Origin: Hyphomicrobiales bacterium
GTDB taxonomy: Bacteria > Pseudomonadota > Alphaproteobacteria > Rhizobiales > Rhizobiaceae
DNA length: 32,007 nt
Direction of reading: 5' to 3'
Assembly: GCA_017305835.1 (NCBI GenBank)
Contig: JAFKJY010000101.1
Coordinates: forward strand, 1-32,007
This document shows positions 6,919 to 16,225 of the stretch, piece after piece (the stretch's first letter is position 1; every line of letters starts with the position of its first letter). The position numbers and the translations under genes were made by a program. Under the pieces are notes generated by a model. The model saw only the letters and a program-made list of their open reading frames with translations. It did not search any database and was not told the origin of the DNA.

Positions 6919-7548
6919 CTATTTGTCGCGGCCGCCCTCGAGCACGACGAGATGGCGGATGCGGCGCGCCGAGGCCGGTCCGGCCGGTCCGAACTCGCCT
7001 TCCGGCGAAAGCGGCGGCACGGGCATGGCCGGCCGGTTCTTCAGGAACACCGGCTCGGCGTCGGGGTCGATCACCCGGATCGCGTCGATGCGGCATTCGA
7101 TGATCGGGTCGGCGCCCAGCCAGTAGGGCTTGTCCATCGCGACCAGCGATCCCAGCGCGCGCGGGTTGTCGACGCCGCCGTCGAGCGGCAGAACCAGCAT
7201 CTCGAAGGCGTTGGAGCGGCCGTTGCGGCTGGTGCCGGTGAGGTCGACCACGTTGACGGCGTTCTGCTGCAGCGAGCCGAAGAGCAGGCGCGCGATGACG
7301 CGCTGGTCCTTCAGCGCCCACAACGACGAATAGGCGAACCCCTTCAACTCGCGGCCGAACACGGCGCACAGCCTGGTGCCGGCGAGGCGGAAGACGGCCT
7401 GCCCGCGCGCGTCCCTCTCCAGAATGAACGTGTCGGCCAGCAGCGACTTGATGTCGGCCGGCTCGATCTCGGTGCGCCGCGGCGCCGGGCGGCCGTCCCT
7501 CAACCTGTTCCAATATTGGAATAGGGTTCGCGTTCCCTCGTTCCTCAT
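6919..7548 (-). CDS. PAS_5 domain protein (DUF1457 type)
   Basis: The protein starts MRNEGTRTLFQYWNRLRDG and continues with PAPRRTEIEPADIKSLLADTF, then RDARGQAVFRLAGTRLCAVFG, which are hallmarks of the PAS_5 (formerly DUF1457) family of alphaproteobacterial single-PAS proteins. It has 209 residues with the start at 7548, which has GGGGAAG nine bases upstream; another in-frame ATG at 7611 would add 21 residues of unlikely composition. No kinase, cyclase or membrane segment is attached. PAS domains sense small molecules or partner proteins, but no ligand can be named. It lies upstream of the PilZ gene on the same strand, which hints at a link to signalling or surface behaviour. Confidence 0.8.
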   Translation of the reverse strand: MRNEGTRTLFQYWNRLRDGRPAPRRTEIEPADIKSLLADTFILERDARGQAVFRLAGTRLCAVFGRELKGFAYSSLWALKDQRVIARLLFGSLQQNAVNVVDLTGTSRNGRSNAFEMLVLPLDGGVDNPRALGSLVAMDKPYWLGADPIIECRIDAIRVIDPDAEPVFLKNRPAMPVPPLSPEGEFGPAGPASARRIRHLVVLEGGRDK

Positions 7549-7680
7549 GTCCGATGCTTCCCCTTGTCGTCCCCGAATCCTGTGCCGACATGGGACAAAT
7601 CGATCATCCATGCGGCCATTGATGGGGGATGTTGCAGGGGCCGTGCCAGTCCGTCAGTAAGTTGTTAACGCTTCTCGTGG

Positions 7681-7696
7681 CCGTTAGGGTTAACGG
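7681..7696. promoter_or_regulatory. Inverted repeat ahead of the candidate small RNA
   Basis: CCGTTA (7681-7686) and TAACGG (7691-7696) form a perfect inverted repeat with a four-base spacer, and a further GTTAACG occurs at 7664-7670. The cluster lies just upstream of the structured region that ends in a terminator at 7824-7860, and in the gap shared with the divergent PAS_5 gene. It could be an operator or part of the promoter; no consensus promoter is clear. Confidence 0.3.
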
Positions 7697-7699
7697 AAG

Positions 7700-7860
7700 G
7701 TTGACGTTGCGAGGCGGTCCGGGACGTGCGAGGAGAGCGTCCAGCGGTGCTGCCGGACCGGGGGGAAAAAGACGGGAGGCAGCGCAAAACCGCACCGAAC
7801 ATGGGGTGAGCAGGGGGCTCGGCAAGCCGTTCAGGGGAAACCCTGGACGGCTTTTTCTTT
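7700..7860 (+). ncRNA. Candidate structured small RNA (or attenuated leader of the rhomboid gene)
   Basis: A strong plus-strand intrinsic terminator at 7824-7860 has no plus-strand protein gene before it; the nearest gene on the left is on the other strand. The sequence before it is highly structured: CGGTCCGG (7715-7722) pairs perfectly with CCGGACCG (7753-7760), enclosing GACG/CGTC (7723-7726 with 7738-7741) and an 11-base purine-rich loop (tgcgaggagag). GCTGCC (7749-7754) could instead pair with GGCAGC (7778-7783), and CGGTGC with GCACCG (7792-7797), so alternative folds exist. I could not match it to SRP RNA, tmRNA or RNase P RNA. The 5' end is a guess. The alternative is a leader of the rhomboid gene at 7909 with a regulated terminator. 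Confidence 0.5.
7824..7860 (+). terminator. Strong intrinsic terminator
   Basis: AAGCCGTTCAGGG (7824-7836) pairs with CCCTGGACGGCTT (7841-7853), 13 pairs with one G-T wobble, capped by a GAAA tetraloop and followed by TTTTTCTTT. This is a classical rho-independent terminator on the plus strand, 49 bases upstream of the rhomboid start codon. Confidence 0.9.
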
Positions 7861-7908
7861 GCGCCGACTTCTGCTAGCGCGGGGCAGCCCACGGCCGACG
7901 GAGCCGCC

Positions 7909-8685
7909 ATGACTGAGACGCCCCCCGGCGGCGAGCCGAATCAGGTCCCGCAGGACATCGCCGACATCCCGCCGGACCGCGGCCGCCGCGAGCCGGTGTT
8001 CAATCTCGCGCCGGCGGTGCTGGCGCTGATCGCGGCCTGCGCGGCGATCCACCTCGTGCGGGCCGAGTTCCTCAGCGGCGAGCAGGATTTTGCCCTCGTG
8101 CTGCGGCTCGCCTTCATCCCGATCCGCTATACCGGCGGCTTCGCGCTGGACGTCTGGGCCTTCGTCAGCCCGTTCTCCTACTCGCTGCTGCATGGCGGGG
8201 TGGTGCACCTTCTGGTCAACTGCGTGTGGCTCGCCGCCTTCGGCTCGCCGCTCGCCTACAGGATCGGGGCGGTGCGCTTCCTGCTGTTCTGGGCGGCGAC
8301 GGCGCTGGGCGCGGTGGCGCTGCATTTCGCGCTCTATCCGGACAGCACGACGCCGCTGGTCGGCGCCTCGGGCGCGATCTCCGGAATGATGGGGGCGGCG
8401 GCGCGATTCGTCTTCCGCATCGACCGCAGCGCCGGCCGGCCGGCCTTCACCGGACCGATCGTCGGCATCGCCGACGTGTTCCGCTCGCGCCAGGCCGTCG
8501 CCTTCCTCGGCGTGTGGATGGCCATCAACCTGCTCGTGGGCTTCGGTTTCGGCGCGCCGGAGGACGGGCAGGTGGCGTGGGAAGCCCATATCGGCGGCCT
8601 CGTCGTGGGCTTCTTCGGCATCCGCCTGTTCGACCGGCCGCAGGCGCCGCCGGCGGACCCGGTCGAAACGCCCGACGAGGCGTGA
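7909..8685 (+). CDS. Rhomboid family intramembrane serine protease
   Basis: This 258-residue polytopic membrane protein has the rhomboid catalytic dyad: Ser154 in GASGAISG and His227 in EAHIGGLVVGF. The oxyanion-side HGGVVHLLVN segment has His95, His100 and Asn104. About six hydrophobic segments are visible between residues 32 and 240, with a polar N-terminal tail of about 28 residues rich in proline and acid residues. Rhomboids cleave single-pass membrane substrates within the bilayer; the substrate here cannot be inferred. It follows the strong terminator described above and precedes, by 113 bases, the CBS protein gene on the same strand. Confidence 0.93.
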   Translation: MTETPPGGEPNQVPQDIADIPPDRGRREPVFNLAPAVLALIAACAAIHLVRAEFLSGEQDFALVLRLAFIPIRYTGGFALDVWAFVSPFSYSLLHGGVVHLLVNCVWLAAFGSPLAYRIGAVRFLLFWAATALGAVALHFALYPDSTTPLVGASGAISGMMGAAARFVFRIDRSAGRPAFTGPIVGIADVFRSRQAVAFLGVWMAINLLVGFGFGAPEDGQVAWEAHIGGLVVGFFGIRLFDRPQAPPADPVETPDEA

Positions 8686-8798
8686 CGCGCCCCGATTTCC
8701 GAGCGGCCTTGAAAAGACCCGCGGTCGAGGGCACCATCCGTCTACAGGCCGATACAGGGGGAAGGGGGATTGCCGGCGGCCTGCGATAGGAGGTTGCA

Positions 8799-9230
8799 AT
8801 GACTGTCAGGGCAATTCTCGAAGACAAGGGCCGCGACGTGGTGACCATGCGGCCCGATCAGAGCCTGGCCGAAGCCACCCGGCTGATGGCGCAACGGCGC
8901 ATCGGCGCCGTGGTGGTGACCCGCAGCGACGGCCGCACCGCCGGTATCCTCTCCGAACGCGACATCGTGCGGGCGCTGGCCGAGGCCGGGGCTGCCGCAC
9001 TCGACAAGCCGGTCTCGACCGCGATGACGGTGGGCGTGCGGGTCTGCCGCGAATCGCACACGGTCAACGAGGTGATGGAGATGATGACGCACGGCCGCTT
9101 CCGCCACCTGCCGGTGGAGGGCGAGGGCCAGCTCGTCGGCATCGTGTCGATCGGCGACGTGGTGAAGCGGCGCATCGAGGCCGTCGAGCGCGAGGCCGAG
9201 CAGATCCGCGAATATATCGCGACGGCCTGA
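8799..9230 (+). CDS. CBS-domain-pair protein
   Basis: This 143-residue soluble protein consists of two CBS motifs and little else. The first covers about residues 7-65 (MRPDQSLAEATRLMAQRRIGAVVVT, GILSERDIVRALAEAG) and the second about 73-135 (TVNEVMEMMTHGRFRHLPV, LVGIVSIGDVVKRRIEA). Paired CBS motifs form a Bateman module that binds adenine nucleotides and regulates partner proteins; stand-alone copies are common in alphaproteobacteria and mostly unassigned. The ATG at 8799 is preceded by a strong AGGAGG (8788-8793). Confidence 0.92.
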   Translation: MTVRAILEDKGRDVVTMRPDQSLAEATRLMAQRRIGAVVVTRSDGRTAGILSERDIVRALAEAGAAALDKPVSTAMTVGVRVCRESHTVNEVMEMMTHGRFRHLPVEGEGQLVGIVSIGDVVKRRIEAVEREAEQIREYIATA

Positions 9231-9261
9231 CGAAAGGCGCCCGGCCGACAGGACGGGCCGC

Positions 9262-9534
9262 CTACGACGCCTTGCGCATCGCCTTCGCGATCCTGTCCGT
9301 CAGGTCGCGGTTGCGGCAGAACTCGGGCGCGTGATCGGCACGGTCATGCGTTTCGAGCCAGTCCGCGCAGTCCTGCGCATGATCGCAGGCCGCGCAGCGC
9401 AGCGTCGCCCGGCGCAGGGCCTGCGCGCCGTTCGTGCTGGTCGCGAACCAGTCGCGCACGCCGAGGCGCGCGAACATCGCCTCCATGAGCACCGAGCGGC
9501 CGGAAATGCGCTCGATGAAACCGAACAGTCCCAT
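9262..9534 (-). CDS. DUF6455 family cysteine-containing protein
   Basis: This 90-residue protein starts MGLFGFIERISGRSVLMEAMF and carries four cysteines arranged as RCAACDHAQDCADWL and then PEFCRN near the C-terminus, which matches my recollection of the DUF6455 family. The cysteines could bind a metal or cluster, but this is not established. I prefer the ATG at 9534 because GGGAGG sits seven bases before it; an ATG at 9540 is too close to that site, and the longer frame upstream is arginine-rich readthrough. It is convergent with the CBS gene and divergent from gatB. Confidence 0.72.
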   Translation of the reverse strand: MGLFGFIERISGRSVLMEAMFARLGVRDWFATSTNGAQALRRATLRCAACDHAQDCADWLETHDRADHAPEFCRNRDLTDRIAKAMRKAS

Positions 9535-9683
9535 CAGCATGCCTCCCTTGCTGGACAAAGGCAGCCTACGCCGCGCCGCGCCGCCACGCCTTGACATCGA
9601 TCAACCGCGCGATCGCTTGCCACCAAAGGTCGATTGGCCTAACGAAACCGGATTCCCGCAGCGCAGCACAATTGCAGGCAGGC

Positions 9684-11183
9684 ATGACAATCATCGACAC
9701 CCGCACGCCCGACCCGAAGCGGCTCGTCTCCGGCGCCACCGGCGACTGGGAGATCGTCATCGGCATGGAGGTGCACGCGCAGGTCACCTCGAATGCAAAA
9801 CTGTTCTCCGGCGCCTCGACCGAGTTCGGCGCCGCGCCCAACGCCAATGTCAGCCTGGTCGACGCGGCGATGCCGGGCATGCTGCCGGTGATCAACGAGG
9901 AGTGCGTGAAGCAGGCGATCCGCACCGGGCTCGGGCTGAAGGCCGAGATCAACCACCGCTCGGTGTTCGACCGTAAGAACTATTTCTATCCGGACCTGCC
10001 GCAGGGCTACCAGATCTCGCAGTACAAGCAGCCGATCGTCGGCGAGGGCAAGGTCACCGTCTCGGTCGGGCCGGATCGGCAGGGCAATTTCGAGGACATC
10101 GAGATCGGCATCGAGCGGCTGCACCTGGAGCAGGACGCGGGCAAGTCGATGCACGACCAACATCCGACGATGAGCTTCGTCGACCTGAACCGCTCCGGCG
10201 TGGCGCTGATGGAGATCGTGTCGAAGCCGGACCTGCGCTCGGCTGACGAGGCGAAAGCGTATCTGACCAAGCTGCGCTCGATCCTGCGCTATCTCGGCAC
10301 CTGCGACGGCAACATGGACGAAGGCTCGATGCGCGCCGACGTGAACGTGTCGGTGCGCAAGCCGGGCGGCGAATTCGGCACGCGCTGCGAGATCAAGAAC
10401 GTCAACTCGATCCGCTTCGTCGGACAGGCGATCGAATACGAGGCGCGGCGGCAGATCGCGCTGATCGAGGACGGCGGCAAGGTCGACCAGGAGACGCGGC
10501 TGTTCGACCCCGGCAAGGGCGAGACGCGATCGATGCGCTCGAAGGAAGAGGCGCACGACTACCGCTACTTCCCCGACCCCGATCTTCTGCCGCTCGAGTT
10601 CGACCAGGCCTATGTCGACGCGCTGGCCGGCGACCTGCCGGAGCTGCCGGACGAGAAGAAGGCGCGGTTCGTCGGGCTCGGCCTGTCGGCCTACGACGCC
10701 TCGGTGCTGGTCTCGGAAAAGGCGATCGCCGGCTATTACGAGAAGGTGGCGGCCGGCCGCGACGGCAAGGCGGCGGCCAACTGGGTCATCAACGACCTGC
10801 TCGGCGCGCTGAACAAATCCGGGAAAGACATTGAAACGACGCCCGTTTCGCCCGACCAGCTCGGCGCGATCGTCGACCTCATCAAGGAAGGCACGATCTC
10901 CGGCAAGATCGCCAAGGACCTGTTCGAGATCGTCTGGAACGAGGGCGGCGACCCGCGCAGGCTGGTCGAGGAGCGCGGGCTGAAGCAGGTGACTGACACC
11001 GGCGCCATCGAGAAGGCGGTGGACGAGATCATCGCCGCCAATCCCGACAAGGTCGAGCAGGCCAAGGCCAAGCCGACGCTGGCCGGCTGGTTCGTCGGGC
11101 AGGTGATGAAGGCGACCGGCGGCAAGGCCAACCCGCAGGCCGTCAACGCGCTGGTGAAGGCCAAGCTGGGCATCGAGGAATAA
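9684..11183 (+). CDS. gatB: Aspartyl/glutamyl-tRNA(Asn/Gln) amidotransferase subunit B
   Basis: GatB is the kinase/tRNA-binding subunit of the GatCAB complex, which converts misacylated Glu-tRNA(Gln) or Asp-tRNA(Asn) to the correct amide. The 499-residue length is typical. The cradle domain shows EIVIGMEVHAQV (23-34), the RSVFDRKNYFYPDLPQGYQ segment, HLEQDAGKS, and MDEGSMRADVNVSVR; the C-terminal YqeY-like helical tail ends LVKAKLGIEE. ATG 9684 gives MTIIDTRTPD; the open frame extends upstream to 9591 but that would overlap the divergent gene's promoter. The gatC and gatA genes are not in this window. Confidence 0.97.
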   Translation: MTIIDTRTPDPKRLVSGATGDWEIVIGMEVHAQVTSNAKLFSGASTEFGAAPNANVSLVDAAMPGMLPVINEECVKQAIRTGLGLKAEINHRSVFDRKNYFYPDLPQGYQISQYKQPIVGEGKVTVSVGPDRQGNFEDIEIGIERLHLEQDAGKSMHDQHPTMSFVDLNRSGVALMEIVSKPDLRSADEAKAYLTKLRSILRYLGTCDGNMDEGSMRADVNVSVRKPGGEFGTRCEIKNVNSIRFVGQAIEYEARRQIALIEDGGKVDQETRLFDPGKGETRSMRSKEEAHDYRYFPDPDLLPLEFDQAYVDALAGDLPELPDEKKARFVGLGLSAYDASVLVSEKAIAGYYEKVAAGRDGKAAANWVINDLLGALNKSGKDIETTPVSPDQLGAIVDLIKEGTISGKIAKDLFEIVWNEGGDPRRLVEERGLKQVTDTGAIEKAVDEIIAANPDKVEQAKAKPTLAGWFVGQVMKATGGKANPQAVNALVKAKLGIEE

Positions 11184-11267
11184 GGCCCGCTCCAGGTAGG
11201 TGTGCCGGCCTGTCGGAAACGGCGGGCCGCCCTAGATCATGGTCCGAGTTCACCCAGGAGGGGCCCC

Positions 11268-11648
11268 ATGGCGACGACGACGGTCCACAACCCCGGCAAC
11301 GAAGCCCATTTCATGCACGTCAAGCCGGCGCGGCAGCGAATCAGGGTGCGCAAGGGCGAGCGTGTGCTTGCGGAGACGACCGCCGCGCTGCGGGTGATGG
11401 AGACGGGGCGGGAGCCCTACGATCCGGTGCTCTACTTCCCGCGCAGCGACGTCTCGCCGGCGCTCCAGCCGCTGCCCGGCAAGTCGACGCACTGTCCGCT
11501 GAAGGGCGACGCCTCCTACCTGACGCTCGACGGCGACGAGGTGGCGTGGAGCTACGACCGGCCGCTCGAAGGCGCCGAGCTGATCCGCGACTACGTCGCG
11601 TTCTATCCCGACAAGGTGGCGATCGAGGAGATCGGCGCGCAGAGCTGA
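11268..11648 (+). CDS. DUF427 domain-containing protein
   Basis: This 126-residue protein has the DUF427 fold features: RQRIRVRKGERVLAETTAALRVMETG, YFPRSDV, THCPLKGDASYLTL and AWSYDRPLEGAELIRDYVAFYP. The conserved CPLKG-x-A-x-Y segment is intact. Such proteins are widespread small beta-rich proteins without an established reaction. The ATG at 11268 has a strong AGGAGGGG upstream; the frame is open further upstream without a better start. It follows gatB by 84 bases, in which GGCCCGC (11184-11190) and GCGGGCC (11222-11228) could pair as a loose terminator hairpin for gatB. Confidence 0.9.
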   Translation: MATTTVHNPGNEAHFMHVKPARQRIRVRKGERVLAETTAALRVMETGREPYDPVLYFPRSDVSPALQPLPGKSTHCPLKGDASYLTLDGDEVAWSYDRPLEGAELIRDYVAFYPDKVAIEEIGAQS

Positions 11649-11738
11649 CCCGCTGCCCGCGCCCTTGCAATCGCCGCGCCGCGCGGCCATAAGGTCGCCA
11701 AAGGCGGGCGGCTCCAGCCCGCGCGTCGGGACGCCGCG

Positions 11739-12137
11739 ATGAAGAATTTCCTGCTGCAGTTTTTCACATGGTGGAACAGCCAGACGCTGGGCACGCGCTT
11801 CCACACCTGGCGGCGCGGCAAGCGGGTCGGCGAGGACCAGTTCGGCAACGTCTATTACGAGGGCGGCACCGATTCGGAAGGCCGCACGCGCCGCTGGGTA
11901 ATCTACAGCGGCTATGCCGAGGCGACCGCGATCCCGCCCGGCTGGCACGGCTGGATGCACCATCGCGTCGCCACCCCGCCGAGCGCTGAGGACTACAAGC
12001 CCTACGAGTGGGAAAAGCAGCACCAGCAGAACCTGACCGGCACGGCGGCCGCCTACCGGCCGCGCGGCTCGGTGCTCGGCCACACCGAGCGGCCGCGCGT
12101 CACCGGCGACTACGACGCCTGGACGCCGGGAAGCTGA
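11739..12137 (+). CDS. NADH:ubiquinone oxidoreductase accessory subunit, NDUFA12 family
   Basis: This 132-residue homologue of mitochondrial complex I subunit NDUFA12 (B17.2) is characteristic of alphaproteobacteria. Visible family segments are FTWWNSQTLGTRFHTWRRGK, VGEDQFGNVYYEG, RRWVIYSGYAEATAIPPGWHGWMHH and the C-terminal PRVTGDYDAWTP. In Paracoccus and mitochondria it is a supernumerary subunit of complex I on the matrix/cytoplasmic side. The core nuo genes are not in this window. It is followed by the DUF2155 gene on the same strand, an arrangement common in Hyphomicrobiales. Confidence 0.95.
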   Translation: MKNFLLQFFTWWNSQTLGTRFHTWRRGKRVGEDQFGNVYYEGGTDSEGRTRRWVIYSGYAEATAIPPGWHGWMHHRVATPPSAEDYKPYEWEKQHQQNLTGTAAAYRPRGSVLGHTERPRVTGDYDAWTPGS

Positions 12138-12235
12138 GCCTCAGCCGGCCCCGTTTCTTTGTTGCCACATTTCGCGTTTAGCCGAGTCCCGGTTCCCCGT
12201 CCGCCTTCGGCGGCGGACGCAGCAGCGGTGAGGGT

Positions 12236-12769
12236 ATGACGACTTCCGGCACGTGGCGACTTGCCGCTCTCCTGGCGATCTCGACGGTTGCGATGCCGGC
12301 CGGCGCGCGCGCGCAGCAGGAGCAGCCCGCCGTGCCGCAGCTCAACTTCCCGGCGCAGCCCGGCCAGCCCGACCCGTCGCAGGACGACAAGATCGTGCAG
12401 CCGCCGGCGCAGGAGAAGCCGGAGGAGCGCATCAAGAACCCGGTCGCCGAGTTCACCGGCATCGACAAGATCACCGGGCGCATCATCAGCTTCGACGTCT
12501 ACATGGACGAGACGGTGCAGTTCGGCGCGCTGCAGGTGACGCCGCGCGTCTGTTATTCCAGCGCCAAGTCGGACGAGCCGAAGACGGACGCCTTCGTCGA
12601 GGTCGACGAGATCACGCTCGACCGCAAGATCCGGCGCATCTTCACCGGCTGGATGTTCGCCGAGAGCCCCGGCCTCAACGCCGTCGAGCACGCCGTCTAC
12701 GACGTGTGGCTGAAGGCCTGCAAGGCGTCGTCCGAAGTGCCGCCGCCGAAGTCGGCCCAGGCCGACTGA
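12236..12769 (+). CDS. Exported DUF2155 family protein
   Basis: This 177-residue protein has a signal peptide (WRLAALLAISTVAMPAGARAQ), a proline/glutamine-rich linker and a DUF2155 domain from about residue 70 to the end (ITGRIISFDVYMDETVQFG, TPRVCYSSAKSDEPKTDAFVEV, RIFTGWMFAESPGLNAVEH, YDVWLKACK). Two cysteines, in RVCYSS and LKACK, could form a disulfide in the periplasm. The role is unknown; it commonly neighbours NDUFA12 in this order of bacteria. A small 8-base-pair hairpin (12198-12219) sits just before the start codon and may affect translation. Confidence 0.88.
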   Translation: MTTSGTWRLAALLAISTVAMPAGARAQQEQPAVPQLNFPAQPGQPDPSQDDKIVQPPAQEKPEERIKNPVAEFTGIDKITGRIISFDVYMDETVQFGALQVTPRVCYSSAKSDEPKTDAFVEVDEITLDRKIRRIFTGWMFAESPGLNAVEHAVYDVWLKACKASSEVPPPKSAQAD

Positions 12770-12834
12770 TCGCGCCGCGGCGGGATCGAAACGGCCCGCC
12801 GCCCGTTGCTCCTGCGACAGCAAGGGAGCACGGC

Positions 12835-13185
12835 ATGGCCGAAAACGACGACATCCTCTACGAGATCGAACGCGGCTTCTGGACCGGCGGTCCCGAGCAC
12901 TATCTCGCCAATGCGGACGAGGCCTGCCTCGTCTGCTTTCCGGGTATGGTGAAGACGCTCGGCCCGGCCGAACTGGCGGGGACCGTGAAGGAGGGGCCGC
13001 GCTGGCGCGATCTCGAGATCACGCCGAAGGCGACGGTGAGGCCGACGCCGCAGATCGCGGTGATCGCCTACGAGGCGAGCGCCCGGCGCGGCAGCGATGC
13101 GCCCTACAGGGTAGCGGTCTCGTCGGGCTATGTCGAGCGCGGCGGCAAGTGGAAGCTCGCCTGGCACCAGCAGACGCCACTCTGA
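12835..13185 (+). CDS. NTF2-like/SnoaL-type small protein (DUF4440-like)
   Basis: This 116-residue protein reads EIERGFWTGGPEHYLANADEACLVCFPGM at its N-terminus and ends SSGYVERGGKWKLAWHQQTPL, a layout typical of DUF4440/NTF2-like cone-shaped folds that bind small hydrophobic ligands or act as enzymes. No active-site residues can be assigned. ATG 12835 has AAGGGAG upstream. It lies 65 bases after the DUF2155 gene and may share its transcript. Confidence 0.65.
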   Translation: MAENDDILYEIERGFWTGGPEHYLANADEACLVCFPGMVKTLGPAELAGTVKEGPRWRDLEITPKATVRPTPQIAVIAYEASARRGSDAPYRVAVSSGYVERGGKWKLAWHQQTPL

Positions 13186-13233
13186 CGGCCGCGGCGGGCA
13201 GGGTGCCACTCTCCCCGCCGGCCACCTTCCCTG

Positions 13234-13262
13234 TTGAAATGAACCGCCGGCCGACCTAATAG
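13234..13262 (+). promoter_or_regulatory. Possible promoter for exbBD
   Basis: TTGAAA (13234-13239) and TAATAG (13257-13262) are spaced by 17 bases in the 209-base gap before exbB. The -10 match is partial. No iron-box-like palindrome (Irr, RirA or Fur type) is evident, which is odd for a TonB energy module. The remainder of the gap is GC-rich and featureless apart from short inverted ggccg/gggccc words. Confidence 0.3.
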
Positions 13263-13394
13263 ACCCTGCATCCGCGGCCTCGGGCCGCGACGTGCCAGCC
13301 ACGCGACGGACGCGCCAAACCCGCGCGACCACGCCAGCCCGCCTCCCAGAATTCCCGCCGGGCCCACGGCCCGGCCTACCGACGAGGTGAACTG

Positions 13395-14156
<762 letters not shown>

Positions 14157-14158
14157 AG

Positions 14159-14575
14159 ATGGCCGCGCGCATCCGCGAGGACGACGAGCTCTCCGAGAGC
14201 CACGAGATCAACGTCACGCCGTTCATCGACGTGATCCTCGTCCTGCTCATCATCTTCATGGTGGCGGCGCCGCTCGCCACCGTCGACGTCAAGGTCGACC
14301 TGCCGGCCTCCAACGCGCAAGCCGACAAGAAGCCGGACAAGCCGGTCTACCTCACCATCAAGGCCGACCAGACGCTGGCGCTCAACTTCGACGCGGTGTC
14401 GGAGGAGGAGCTGGCTTCGCGGCTGGAGGCGGTGACGGAAGGCAACAAGGAAACGCGCATCTTCATCCGTGCCGACAAGACGATCCCCTACGACGCGCTG
14501 ATGAAGGCGATGAACGCGCTGCGCACGGCCGGCTATCAGAGCTTCGCTTTGGTCGGCCTTGAAGGCGGCGGCTGA
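14159..14575 (+). CDS. exbD: TonB-system protein ExbD
   Basis: This 138-residue protein has one membrane helix near the N-terminus, containing the proton-carrying aspartate Asp24 in INVTPFIDVILVLLIIFM, and a periplasmic domain to the C-terminus (RADKTIPYDALMKAMNALRTAGY). This is the ExbD/TolR family, partner of ExbB. It starts two bases after exbB and is surely co-transcribed. A tonB gene often follows in rhizobia but is missing here; a dispersed repeat and enolase follow instead. Confidence 0.93.
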   Translation: MAARIREDDELSESHEINVTPFIDVILVLLIIFMVAAPLATVDVKVDLPASNAQADKKPDKPVYLTIKADQTLALNFDAVSEEELASRLEAVTEGNKETRIFIRADKTIPYDALMKAMNALRTAGYQSFALVGLEGGG

Positions 14576-14729
14576 AAACCGTGAGGCCGGGCTGCAAACG
14601 GCGTCCGGCTGCGCTCCGGTGCTCACGTACCCAAATGTACGCTCCGCTCCGGTGCTCGCCGGCCACCGTTTTGGTCGCTGCGCGCCCATCTTCGATTCGG
14701 CCTCGGCCTGACGGCTTTCAAAAGGTCTT
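14575..14729. repeat. Dispersed intergenic repeat, copy B (long form)
   Basis: These 155 bases immediately after exbD match copy A at 3135-3261. This copy has an extra 33-base unit flanked by direct repeats gctccggtgctc (14613-14624 and 14646-14657) and containing the small palindrome-like cgtacccaaatgtacg. Copy A can be derived from B by recombination between the direct repeats plus small indels. On the minus strand both read QAEAESKMGAQRPKRW. No transposase or clear terminal inverted repeats are visible. Confidence 0.85.
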
Positions 14730-14834
14730 TGGGGCGGGCGGCCGGGCTGCGCCGGCCTGTCCGTCGCATTGCCTCTGCGGAAGCCTTGCTCTAAGAGGGC
14801 GCGCAACCTTTTCCGGTCCTCCAAGGAGCTTCCC

Positions 14835-16112
<1,278 letters not shown>

Positions 16113-16118
16113 CGCCTG

Positions 16119-16165
16119 GGCATGTCGTTGTCCCGAAACCGGGTCCCACTTTCGGGCGACATGCC
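16119..16165. repeat. Palindromic intergenic element after eno
   Basis: GGCATGTCG (16119-16127) pairs with CGACATGCC (16157-16165), and inside it CCCGAAA (16132-16138) pairs with TTTCGGG (16150-16156), leaving a four-base bulge and an 11-base loop. I recognise this as a palindrome type repeated widely in rhizobial genomes. The same eight-base arms, GCATGTCG/CGACATGC, recur at 24039-24060. It lies 7 bases after the eno stop codon and may act as a terminator or mRNA-stabilising hairpin. Confidence 0.8.
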
Positions 16166-16225
16166 GTAACCGGCTCTTAAGCATATCGGCGCCATATGGC
16201 GGTTCGGAAGATCCGGACCGCCGCC

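Noticed and set aside
7700..7860. SRP RNA, tmRNA or RNase P RNA in the structured gap
   Set aside because: The conserved SRP tetraloop region, the tmRNA ends and the RNase P core words are all missing, so I left it as an unassigned candidate RNA.
7629..7877. An 82-codon plus-strand open frame across the terminator region before the rhomboid gene
   Set aside because: It reads straight through a strong intrinsic terminator, is rich in Arg/Gly like GC-driven noise, and shows no domain or good ribosome site.
12198..12219. A terminator before the DUF2155 gene
   Set aside because: The hairpin has only eight pairs, lacks a T-run and is immediately followed by the start region; it is more likely a chance or translation-affecting structure.
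14575..14729. An insertion sequence remnant after exbD
   Set aside because: No transposase fragment, terminal inverted repeats or target duplication is visible; it is better described as a small dispersed repeat.
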